From: Sphaeroforma sirkka
Lineage: Eukaryota > Opisthokonta > Ichthyosporea > Ichthyophonida
Direction of reading: 5' to 3'
Assembly (NCBI GenBank): GCA_001586965.3
Contig: LUCW03001450.1
Span: 1 to 27,273, forward strand
Length of the DNA: 27,273 nucleotides
In this document: positions 8,861 through 18,299 of the stretch, in pieces
Layout of the letters: each line of letters starts with the position of its first letter
How positions within the stretch are numbered: position 1 is the stretch's first letter
The notes under the pieces: model-generated
Seen by the model: only the letters and a program-made list of their open reading frames with translations
The model's database searches: none
Told to the model about the DNA's origin: nothing
Made by a program: the position numbers and the translations under genes

Positions 8861-10609
8861 CTACTGCGTTTCGCTTAGTGGGCTGGGTGTGTAGCTCGTG
8901 GTACTAAGTACTCTAGTAGAGGAATTGGTATGCTTGTGTACTATCTTCTCAAAGACAGACCAAGGCATAGATCGCAAATCACCATAGGCGATGATGTCAT
9001 CATTGACTTTCTTAAAGAGGTTAGCTCCCAGAGTCTCCATCATCTGACAAATTAATAAATATTCGCCAGTATAGGTACGACCACCCATCCGAGTATTCAT
9101 ATGTGTCATATGAGCTAGAGCACCTCGAATAGTGGTATCGTTCGCAAAGAACTTTGTGAGACTCTAGAAGTTCACGGTCACGTGCATCTCAAAAAAAAAG
9201 GTGTTAAGTATATTATCACGCAACTGGTGCCAGGGTAGGGCTTTCCAGTTGGGCTCATGAGCCTTCAAGATAGTTCGCCATTCACCTGGCTCACAGAAAT
9301 GAATAAAGGCATTCATCATCTGCTTATCCCTAAGGCTGGCAGACTCCTTAAGTTGGTCGAAGGCCTTCAGTGTCTCCACTGTACTCTCATTAGTAGAGAA
9401 ATCGACCTCAGCCTGCGCGTTACCTAGCTGCTTTATAAAGCTTGGTTCTAAGTGTTCACGAGGCTCATGCTCAGTGCTACGGGCTGCTAGTGCCAAGATG
9501 GTGTCTATTTCCTTTCTCTTGTTATCGATTAGATAGCGAATGTTATCCGCTTTCCCATCGTCAAGGTCAGAGTCATTCAATAGACGGTCCTCAAGGACTT
9601 GCATACCAGAGCGTAATAGCCTGAGACGAGTATGTCTGGTTCTCACTTCCTCATCCTCAGGATTAGAGCGGGAACTCTCTAACGAGGTACTGGTGTAGCG
9701 ATTGCCAAAATCGTGATTACCAGGGTTAGTTGGCAAATGAGGGTCGATATTACGAGGATGGTAAGCCTCATCGAGTTCCATACGATCATATCCTCTGACA
9801 GGGTTAGGTTTGTCAAGAGGATGGTCGATGGTAGCATCAGAGCTATAGAGATTAAATTTTGAAATATTTTCTCTCGCCAGTGGTAACTGGCTTAGTGGTA
9901 AACATACTGGCTGGTAAACCAGTAGGTCTCGGGTTCGAAACCCGGCCCGAATTTTTTTTCTTCTTCGGTATAGGAAGAATATCAGCCAAGTGGGACACGA
10001 TAGAGGGGTCCACAACTGCTGCTGCCGCTAGCTCCTTCAAGAGCGCTTCAGTGCGGTTCAATTGGCGTCGAGATTGAGAGGATCCAACCACTCGTTGTCG
10101 AGTTATGGCGTCCTCAGCTTTCGGCCCCAAGATTTGAGCTGAATGGAATGGCTTCTCCATCGATGGCGAAACCGAAATTTTCGGACAGGTCCAATACTTC
10201 CTTTTCACGCCGGATTTGTGCTGGAGTGTCCTTTAGATGTGGAGTTATAATGCCCCTGACATTCGTATCCACGAATTTTCCAGCCTTTCGACGTTTATCC
10301 CCCACATTTGACGGCACGTGGTCAGGGGGGGCAAGCTGGGGTCCTGAGCTTCACTCCTAGGTGATACACGGACGCTGGCGAGCCTTTCCGCGGTAGTAGA
10401 TACCTCTTCTTCCAAGGCTTTAGGATCCGACGAGTCATCCTCAGAATAATCCTCTGTACCAACCTCAGAATTTGCTTCCCAACAACAGTATCCTCGGCAG
10501 GCTCAACTCCAGACAGGCTAGGTGTTTCCACAGGGACCTCAGGAACCTCGGCAGGCTTAGCAGGCTTAGAGCTAGCGGCTCCCTTGCCTTTAGAAGTACC
10601 CTTAGCCAT
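8861..10609 (-). pseudogene. Unit 1 gag remnant
   Basis: A gag-like region starting at MAKGTSKGKG (10609) with an Ala/Pro/Glu-rich N-terminus. It then runs through a charged central part (for example LLRSGMQVLEDRLLNDSDLD) and a helical part ending in TNSSTRVLSTTSYTP. It is placed upstream of the zinc region and protease as gag should be. No close similarity to the gag of units 2 and 3 is visible by eye. Interrupted by a SINE-like insert near 9875-9960. Broken. Confidence 0.65.
9875..9960 (+). mobile_element. tRNA-derived SINE-like insert in unit 1 gag
   Basis: An A box TGGCTTAGTGG at 9888-9898, a B box GGTTCGAAACC at 9932-9942 and a T-run terminator at 9952-9959 form a compact Pol III-type unit. 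A 6-bp anticodon-like stem (9905-9910 with 9919-9924) closes an 8-nt loop, and a T-arm folds well. The 5' acceptor strand does not pair with the 3' one, so it is not a working tRNA gene. In the minus frame it reads RAGFRTRDLLVYQP, typical of tRNA-SINE sequence carried in predicted proteins. It lies within gag, on the opposite strand. Confidence 0.6.
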
Positions 10610-10687
10610 AGTATTTGCTGATAGTAAATCGATGTCAGACAGTCTAGAAGCAGTACACTACTGTAACTACTATTTAACTGAAAAATA

Positions 10688-11282
10688 TGTAAACTTCGAT
10701 GGAAATTACTAGGTTTCAAACTATATTAAACTAAAATACAATTTAGTCAGTTAGGATTTAGCAGTGGTAGCTTGTGTAAGAATGATCGGGACTGCCTCTT
10801 GTTAAGAGCCTAAATATCCTCGATCACACAGGGCGTACCTCTAGCTGTTCTTTATTGAATAATTTTCACTAGAAGTACTAAGTGTTCATGACCACTTGCC
10901 TAATTTGTAAATAGACATAATAACGTAAGTCACGTTAATACATTAGCTGATATAAATAAAGTTCCATCTGAAGAAAAGTTAAAAAAAGAAAAGACTTATT
11001 GGATTTTGGAGATTGGCGGGAGGACCAAAATCTATAAGTAGTAGTTCGGAGATTATAAAATTTAGTTTATAATATCCTACATCTACTAATGTCTCAAATA
11101 GGTCCAAGTAGATGAGTCATACCAAATACTCAGGCTATTGGAGCCATCAAAGTGAATTTAGAACACTTTGGAAATATTGGAAAAAGAGCTTGTACTAAAT
11201 TATTTAAAATACAAATAAAAAACCAATGTATTATCTCAATTGATCTTGATATTTTAGACTGACCGGAGGCCGTATTTCTACA
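10688..11282 (-). repeat. LTR copy 2, shared by units 1 and 2
   Basis: 595 bp, TGTAAAC to TTTCTACA. It separates the unit 1 gag start (left) from unit 2 integrase (right), so it serves as the 5' LTR of unit 1 and the 3' LTR of unit 2. Directly left of it in the sense direction is TATTTTTCAGTTAAATAG, which lacks the usual TGG start of a tRNA primer site. Confidence 0.85.
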
Positions 11283-11293
11283 TCTCTTCCCCC
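11283..11293 (-). promoter_or_regulatory. Polypurine tract next to LTR copy 2
   Basis: The + strand TCTCTTCCCCC directly follows the LTR. On the sense strand this is GGGGGAAGAGA before TGTAG, the position of the plus-strand primer in LTR retroelements. The other three LTRs have shorter C-runs at the same place (6061-6069, 18229-18237, 23160-23167). Confidence 0.65.
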
Positions 11294-11375
11294 AGTAGCA
11301 TTTTAGAACTACGAACGTACGTTAAGATACGATCTAGTTGGTAAAGCGAAAACCAAAGTAAAAAAACGGTTTCGG

Positions 11376-13149
11376 TCATGACTTATCGAGTAAGTATGTG
11401 CCTATATGTACGAGTTCAAGACTCATGTTGTACTCTATGTCGTTTAGTATTTGGTCCAGTAACCATTTCCGATGTAGGCGCCTTACGTTTATTATTTGGT
11501 AAGGTAATAGCCAAAGGCTGTTCTTCATTAGTAAGTAAGTTTGAACAATTTTCTGCACTGTTGGTAAGAAGATCAGAAAGTTTAGTCACGTAGGAAGTAG
11601 GTGGCAAATAGGGAATTTCAGATCCGTCAGGGTTTGTAGTCACTTGAGGAAACCCTTTCGTTTATCTCGTGTGTTCTTATGTAAACGCTTATTCCATTTC
11701 TTATTAAAGATACGAAGAAAGTCTAAAGATTCACGAAATGCATCGGAGGTTAGCCAAGCTACTGTCCCATCCATGAAACGGGTCTTGTAGTAAGTGTAGC
11801 CGTCTTCGGATGTTTTGTCAATTATATCTTTGACTTGTGACTCCATAACTGGTACATCAGAATCAAATGAGCGAGCGAATGAGAGTTCGGAGGTAGGGAT
11901 ACGGTGAGTGCCTAGATTGGTTGCGCTAGTACCATCAATGTTATTCACTTCGTAAGTATCACTCTTCTCATCATGGTAGGAAATAACAAAAGGTCCTATC
12001 GTCTTAGAAGAGAGTTCGGTAACGTTGGCGTTTCGATTTATAATGTTAACGTAATCGCCGACTTTGAACTGAACAATGTTCTTAGTGTTATTCCATCGGT
12101 CATACGCTTTAAGTAGGATTACGCGATTTTTGTGCTCGAGTAAACAGGGGTAAACAACGTTCTGCATATGCTCGATCTTTTTTTTGTAGCCACGGGGTAG
12201 CGTGTTTCTCGGGCGCAGTTTTATCAAACGTTGCTTGTAATTCACTATAGCGGCCAAAGAAATAGTGAAACGGAGTGTTCCAGTTTGAGGATTCATGCAG
12301 TTATTCATTTGAGTCTGAACCCATTTCAAATGATAAGAGACACATATCCTCAACGTCGTCTAGTGCGGTACGCAAGAGTTTCTTAAGTTCTCTATGACGT
12401 GTCTCATTTGCACCCTGCGTTTGAGGTTTGTAAGGAACACCACGCCTATGGGTCATGCCTGATACTGTAGTATAAGTGATACAATACTTTGACTCCATTA
12501 CGTCGGTACAAAACTCACTACCGTTATCAGAACATAGTACTGGGGAAACCGAAGTCATTAAAGACGTGATAGCATAATTCTGCCACTGTTTGTGGACGTT
12601 TGTTCGGTATTGCATAAAAAGCAAGTTATAGCCGGAAGCCACACACAAGAAATGACAGATATATACATCGCCAGTATGCTTGATCGCGGAGTTTAACCAA
12701 ATCGACTATGACTCGGCGCATCGGTTGGTCTTCTGTCACAAGTTTACGGGTGCCCAACCGTATCGCTTGATCTGGTTCTTTTCACAATCAGTACAGCGTC
12801 GGTATACTTCACGTATGGTTTCTTTCAGCGCCGAGGTGATCAAGCCCTGCACGAATAGCCATTTTATAAAAGTATGCTCATATCATCGATGCGTTAAATT
12901 ATGTATAATTTTAACTCTACTTTCGAGCTCCTCTAAGTCAGTCAGATTCTGCGTAACGCTGGCTGGATGAACCATAGTCCTGTTGGAAAGGGCAACCTCA
13001 GTATCAGGAGGGGTAGAGTCCTGAGATACATAATTGACAACATTGGATTGTTAAAGTATCTTCTTCAGTTGTTTCGCAACTCCTGGCTGTTCTTTAAGCA
13101 GCGCTTTAAGTACCTTGAGTGCGAGCTTCAGGTTCTCTTAGAGTTTTGA
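11376..13149 (-). pseudogene. Unit 2 integrase remnant with GPY/F and chromo-like tail
   Basis: From right to left: an N-terminal zinc domain remnant; the core with SDNGSEF and YKPQTQGANETRHREL; VGDYVNIINRNANVTELS with IGPFVISYHDEKSDTYEV; then IIDKTSEDGYTYYKTRFMDG and a basic C-terminus. IGPF is the GPY/F motif of Ty3/gypsy integrases. The segment after it resembles a divergent chromodomain. Broken. Confidence 0.85.
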
Positions 13150-13750
13150 GTTTTGATCCATGGCCTTAGCTAGTTCCATCTTTTTACGATCTAATGCCGT
13201 TTCAATCGGCATTACCTGACTGCAATCTTGTTGGGTGTAATGTTGTACGAGTCTTGAGCTTTTGTTCAAACTCTTCTGACCTCCTTAAGTTTAGCTAAGA
13301 ATTCGGTTGAGGGTTTCCACTTAGTGGTACCTGCAGGACCGATGCGACAAACAATGGTGTGTTTCCAAGGCGTCTTCTTAATAGAATAGGATCCCTGATA
13401 CAAGAACGTGTCGGTTTCACGGTCGACATAAATAGGTTCGTCTTGAACTATCATATTAATTAAATCACGTATCCATGGGTCGGAGTTACGTAAGGGACAA
13501 CACAGCGTAATGGTAGATTTAGTAATATTAACATAATTTAACAACTGTGCGATAAGTTGACAAGGTGAACTTAGCCCAGTCGCATCTTAATCTTTGATAT
13601 TTCAAGATGAAATGCATCATCTTTAGGATGAGTCAACGACCTTATTCATGAAACCTGTTTGTTATGTTCTGGGCGAACATATCAACATAAATGGACCCCA
13701 TCGTGATCGAGCGAGGTTGAACCATTTTTATTTAGCATCCAATCGGTTTG
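13150..13750 (-). pseudogene. Unit 2 DAM/methyltransferase-like domain remnant
   Basis: Lies between the RNase H tail and the integrase zinc domain. Visible parts are STITLCCPLRNSDPWIRDL, then EPIYVDRETDTFLYQGSY and KKTPWKHTIVCRIGPAG; a MGSIYVDMFAQNITNRF-like stretch lies on its N-terminal side. The layout 'DmFA...DAF...NPPW.LI...P...W' is that of the domain called methyltransferase-like in DIRS elements. The same arrangement recurs in unit 4. Activity is not implied. Broken. Confidence 0.6.
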
Positions 13751-13789
13751 CTAATAACCCTTGACTGTTTTCTGGTAATGGGCACAAGT

Positions 13790-13852
13790 CGAGAGAGCAT
13801 GTCAGGAAGATGGTTATGTATTCCTGGTATGTGTGTTATATTAAAAGCTTTA
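13790..13852 (-). pseudogene. Unit 2 RNase H C-terminal tail
   Basis: Reads FNITHIPGIHNHLPDMLSR, the 'v.HiPG..N..aD.LSR' motif that ends the RNase H region in Ty3/gypsy polyproteins. It is directly upstream, in sense, of the methyltransferase-like domain and has an equivalent in unit 4. Confidence 0.7.
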
Positions 13853-14060
13853 CTATCACAGCTTGGGTTGTAATGTGGCGATGGTCGGCTAATGATATTT
13901 TAACATCGGTAGCCATCGTATCGCACTTGGAAGTCTTCTCATCAGCTAATATAAGGTGAGTAGTTTGTGTTCTACGTTCGATATCTTTCAGTAATGCAAA
14001 GCGATCGGATATACATGAAATTTCTGAACCAGGATCAATCATCGCAAGGACTTTATTTCC
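13853..14060 (-). pseudogene. Unit 2 retropepsin-like protease remnant
   Basis: MIDPGSEISCISDRFALL gives the aspartic protease loop, again with DPG. It lies downstream of the zinc region, as in unit 1. Only part of the domain is present. Broken. Confidence 0.65.
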
Positions 14061-14141
14061 GTTGCAATATACAGGGATTATTACACGCTCATCTAAAGAG
14101 TCGTTGTATTGTCTTTGTACAGATTGAACCCGGTAGTACCT

Positions 14142-14400
14142 TCATTCCAGTTTGATATCTGGTTTCCGGTCACATGTCTTGGCGTGATAACCGTTGGTTT
14201 TCTCACACTTGTCAAACTTATTAATAAAGTGTTTGCAAGTAGCTGAGTGCCGCCCGTTCCAATAACAGTTCGGGGCAAGCTGATACATATCGTATCCACA
14301 CTTCTCGTCGGCACACTTCTTAATTTGCTTGTATAGTGCTTCCTTCTCAGCACGCACCCTTTTATTAGGCTGTGAGTGCTGCGCTGATTCACGCGGACGA
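14142..14400 (-). pseudogene. Unit 2 gag zinc region
   Basis: A Cys/His-rich part with KCGYDM, YWNGRHSATCKHFINK and KTNGYHAKTC. This is the same two-module plan as unit 1, with substantially different residues. Upstream of it is a short RPNV repeat and a basic linker. Confidence 0.65.
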
Positions 14401-16365
14401 ACATTCGGACGAACATTCGGACGTTCGTTAGATGTCTGTCGGGATACATACCCTTGATCTATCTGATCACGTGGTTTCTTAAGAACCACCTTCTCTCTCG
14501 AGGTTACTCGATCAGAGGGATAAGTGTCGGAAACAGTTTCATAGAACTGATTCCAGCGCAGTCGAGTCAGGTGAAACTTCTTCTCCTGTCCCTTATCTCT
14601 CGTTTCGTTCGCATACTTGCGACGAAGCTCGAGGTAAAGGCGCTCTCGATCATTACTGCCTATGTTCATACAGAATACATGCATTGCCAACAATTCATAC
14701 CAGCGTGGCTTGTCATCCCTTTTAATATCAGGTCTGACAAGGTCCGCATCGAGTTTCAGAATATAGCTCAAGATGCTAGTATTCGCTGTTGGTGGTGCCA
14801 GAATTGAACATAGTCCTGGACTGCGCATATCCTTGCTTAATAAGGATGTCACTAGCCAACATACTTCTGGCCAGTTACGACACTCATCGATCTCTTTGAG
14901 ATGCTTCTGAAGGATCCGATAATTGGTTCCTTCTGGATTAAATGTCTGCATAAACGCAGATATCCATTGCGGTGGGGCAATGTCATTTTGTCTCCAGCAT
15001 CACTGTAAACGCGTGTATCGAGCGAGTCAGAGTCTCGAGGTCATGATTATTGATGAATTCGGGCTTCTGGGTACTTGAGTCCCAGTTCGACTTAAGTCGA
15101 CTGATCATGCCCTTATACTTCTGGTGATCGCGTTGGTCCTGCCCGCGTTGTGCTTGCAGCAACTGGTCGATTCGCTTCTGCTTGATGTTGATTATTTTCG
15201 CATAATAATCAATTTCTGGGCGATCTTGCAGGTCATGAGGGAGCTCCATCTTAACTGTGAGTTCGTTAACTTCTGCATTCAGCATATCTACCTCTGTGGA
15301 CTGAAAGTCTTCGGCGGGTTGGTGTAATGCATTGCGGTCCTTCCGTGGGTACTCCACGTCACTCGCATGTATGCGGGAAGCTTTAGTTCCCTTTCGGTGG
15401 ATATTAAAGTCCATGGTCGACGCTTCACGACGCTCGTTACTGAGACGTGGTGTTGGAATGAAGATCTTAGGATCATCCGTTACGATAATCTCGCACGTCG
15501 ACTTTGGCTGGGTGCGATGTGCCTTCCCCCAATTAGGTAAGGGAGGAGGTGTATTCTTCCCAGCGGTTGGGTCTATAATACCCTCCAAAACGGGAGACTC
15601 ATGTCCCGGTGATTGTATTGGAGTAAATAGTGCCTGGTCCCGTGGAAGTAGACTTTCCCAGGGAACATTCTCCGGGCTTATTTCGGCCGGTTTAGTACTT
15701 AGATCGTGGTACTCCTCATTGATATTCTCTAAGCGATGTTTTGACTGCTCTTTTACAGCTGCAATGGTGTCGTTAGAGACATATTCACGTAGGCGTTTAG
15801 CTTTCTCGCCAGTTCCGTACATTCGATCTACGTGTGATAGATAACTTCTCTAGTGTGAGTTGTTTCTCTAGGGCAGCTAACTGATTCTTAAGTTCAGCAT
15901 TTTCATCGAGCAACTTACTGATGTGGGTAGATGCGCTAGCCTGTGGTTCGTCTTCCGTCGGTCCCTTCTCGGGTTGGACTTCATCGTCACCGGGGTCGTC
16001 GTAATTGACTTCCGTAATTGGCTCTTTACCCTTTGATTAATCTCCTCGAGGTCGTCATAGTTGACTTCCTTTAATTGGTTCTTTACCCTTTGGATTAATC
16101 TCCTCAGGGATAGTAGATGGAGTGGTCTTAAACCCACTCCTATTTTCGCTTCGCGGTTTCATGAGCTTTGAACTTGAGAGAGAGTGGGTCCTCTAGCCCC
16201 CTCTCCTCGGCTGACTTCTCTCTTAATGGAGTAGTCTCACCGGTATCCAGTGTATTGTCGTCTTTAGCGACAATGGGGTTGACTGCGTCTTCGGCAGATT
16301 CTCTGTTCATCTTCTTTTTTATCCGCTTTACGCTTCTTAGATAGCGTAGAGTCCTTCTTAGTCAT
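14401..16365 (-). pseudogene. Unit 2 gag remnant
   Basis: Starts at MTKKDSTLSKKRKADKKK near 16365, a strongly basic N-terminus, followed by an acidic repeat region (15995-16107). Further parts include MYGTGEKAKRLREYVSND and a later helical part with ISAFMQTFNPEG- and WPEVCWLVTSLLSKD-like stretches. The position and zinc region support gag, but no individual capsid fold is recognisable by eye. Broken. Confidence 0.65.
15995..16107 (-). repeat. Tandem repeat in unit 2 gag (about 57 bp x 2)
   Basis: Two copies, 15995-16050 and 16051-16107, encode an acidic repeat of about 19 residues with the core EEINPKGKEPI.EVNYDD. It is the same in unit 3. Confidence 0.7.
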
Positions 16366-17260
16366 ACTTATCCAGTACGACTTCTGCTATTCACTTAACG
16401 AATAGTTATTGTCTTAAGAAGATTTTATGTGGTAGTTAATTACCACGACGCTTAAGTAGCTCAAGTAGTTAATACTTTGCTAACTATAAAATGTGTAAAT
16501 ATCGGTCTCTTAAGGCGGTATAAACATCTTAGAGCTACTAAACGTAATAAAATCTTAAAGTCTTTTAATAAGTTTTTTAAGTATAAGAATTTTAGTCTGG
16601 TAATAAAGTTAGGTATGCCTCATAGAAATCAGCAATACTCTGGGGATTGTAAGGCTGAGACATTGCCAATATATCATCCTCCTAGTACTGATTTCGCCGA
16701 AGGGATTTTTTTTATGTTTTCGTTATCGTTATCGTCGAAACTAGTATTACTTGTTTCGTCGCACGAATTACTAAAACTAGTAAAATCCTATTTAAAAAAA
16801 AAAAAGAAAAAAAAAGAAAAAAAAACTCTTGATGTCCTTAGTTATTGTCTTAACCAATAACTGGCCACTTATCAAGAATTACCGACCGACCATCATCAGA
16901 CTGGCACATCTGGTTGGCTGAGCGGAGGTTAAACTAGGTAACCATTAAGGGTCTCTAGAAACCTATGTTCGGTTGAGCCATCTCGCTACCGAAGTATTCA
17001 GATGTATATTTTGGAGTGTTTATCTAGGTCTCTTAATAGACCTACTCCAAATATACTCTTTGGCCTTTTCACAGTCCCTTTAATGGGTCGGGGCCAAAAT
17101 ATCTGATTTGTAAAATGGAAAAGGTACTTGTAAATAGAACCTTTAAAAACCATTTAATACACGTGCTTTTAATAGTACGGTTATAATTTACGTACTGCTT
17201 AAGAGTACGTTTATTAACATAAGAGTCTAATGTGGAGGCCCGGCTATTACATTAGACTCT
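16366..17260 (-). other. Unit 2 hairpin-packed leader
   Basis: Noncoding, AT-rich, between gag and the methyltransferase-like fragment. Many short perfect stems have loops containing TTAA or TTAAT: 16387-16405, 16429-16446, 16463-16477, 17007-17054, 17060-17098, 17120-17144, 17174-17196 or 17191-17209, and a 12-bp stem at 17222-17260. An A-rich run lies at about 16794-16825. It may hold packaging, dimer or translation-control signals, which is inference from its position. Confidence 0.65.
17222..17260. repeat. 12-bp perfect hairpin ending the leader
   Basis: The arms 17222-17233 and 17249-17260 pair perfectly around a GC-rich 15-nt loop. The methyltransferase-like fragment starts right after it. 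The same structure is at 22153-22191 in unit 3. Confidence 0.75.
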
Positions 17261-17627
17261 CTAGTTTTGCTAAGGTCTCGGTTGAGGGTTTCCACTTAGT
17301 GGTACCTGCAGGACAGATGCGACAAACGATTGTGTGTTTTCAAGGTGTCTTCTTAATAGAATTGGATCCCTAATACAAGAACATATCGGTTTCACGGTCG
17401 ACATAGATAGGCATGTCTTGTATCATATCAATTAAATTACGTATCCATGGGTCGGAACTACGTAAGGGACAACACAGCGTAATGGTAGACTTAGTAATAT
17501 TAATATCATTTAACAACTGTGCGATAAGTTGCCAAGGTGGGTTAGCCCATACATTATGCTTTGATAAGTCAAGTTGAAAGGCATCACCTTTAGGATGAGT
17601 CAACGACCTATAATCAAAACCTGTTTG
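17258..17627 (-). pseudogene. Isolated methyltransferase-like fragment abutting LTR copy 3
   Basis: A sense-oriented fragment with THPKGDAFQLDL, NVWANPPWQLIAQLL and TLCCPLRSSDPWIRNL. NPPW is the motif IV-type signature of N6-adenine methyltransferases. It differs from the in-place domain of unit 2 by roughly a tenth of positions, so it derives from a related subfamily. It touches the LTR directly, with no primer site between. Confidence 0.7.
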
Positions 17628-18228
17628 TGTAAACTTCGATGGAAATTACTAGGTTTCAAACTATATTAAACTAAAATACAATTTAGTCAGTTAGGATTTA
17701 GCAGTGGTAGCTTGTGTAAGAATGATCGGGACTGCCTCTTGTTAAGAGCCTAAATATCCTCGATCACACAGGGCGTACCTCTAGCTGTTCTTTATTGAAT
17801 AATTTTCACTAGAAGTACTAAGTGTTCATGACCACTTGCCTAATTTGTAAATAGACATAATAACGTAAGTCACGTCAATACATTAGCTGATATAAATAAA
17901 GTTCCATCTGAAGAAAAGTTAAAAAAAAAAGAAAAGACTTATTGGATTTTGGAGATTGGCGGGAGGACCAAAATCTATAAGTAGTAGTTCGGAGATTATA
18001 AAATTTAGTTTATAATATATCCTACATCTACTAATGTCTCAAATAGGTCCAAGTAGATGAGTCATACCAAATACTCAGGCTATTGGAGCCATCAAAGTGA
18101 ATTTAGAACACTTTGGAAATATTGGAAAAAAGAGCTTGTACTAAAATTATTTAAAATACAAATAAAAACTAATGTATTATCTCAATTGATCTTGATATTT
18201 TAGACTGACCGGAGGCCGTATTTCTACA
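17628..18228 (-). repeat. LTR copy 3, shared by units 2 and 3
   Basis: 601 bp, TGTAAAC to TTTCTACA. Nearly identical to copy 4, with a few differences from copy 2, mostly in short A and TA runs. Confidence 0.85.
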
Positions 18229-18299
18229 TAGCCCCCCAGTAGCTTTTAGAACTACGAACGTACGTTAAGATACGATCTAGTTGGTAAAGCGAAAACCAA

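Larger units (their letters stand above)
5467..10687 (-). mobile_element. Unit 1, Ty3/gypsy-like, own gag type, broken
   Basis: Contains the left LTR, integrase, part of reverse transcriptase, a retropepsin region and gag. The gag start lies only about 80 bp from the next LTR, so this unit has a short leader, unlike units 2 and 3. Its gag and zinc region are clearly different from those of units 2 and 3, whereas its integrase and LTR are nearly the same. A SINE-like insert sits in gag. The RNase H and methyltransferase-like region seen in units 2 and 4 was not recognised here. Several breaks. Confidence 0.8.
10688..17627 (-). mobile_element. Unit 2, Ty3/gypsy-like, broken
   Basis: In sense order: hairpin-rich leader preceded by an isolated methyltransferase-like fragment, gag with zinc region, retropepsin, RNase H tail, methyltransferase-like domain, integrase, polypurine tract, LTR. 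Reverse transcriptase was not recognised, so the unit looks non-autonomous. Its leader and gag are nearly identical to unit 3, and its integrase to units 1 and 4. Several breaks. Confidence 0.8.

Noticed and set aside
9881-9952. A functional tRNA gene
   Set aside because: A box, B box and terminator are good, but the 5' acceptor strand does not pair with the 3' strand, the D stem is weak and the anticodon loop has 8 nt. Annotated as a tRNA-derived SINE-like piece.
15332-15844. A 170-codon + frame within gag
   Set aside because: It is antisense to the gag of unit 2 and loses its length in unit 3, as expected for a shadow frame.
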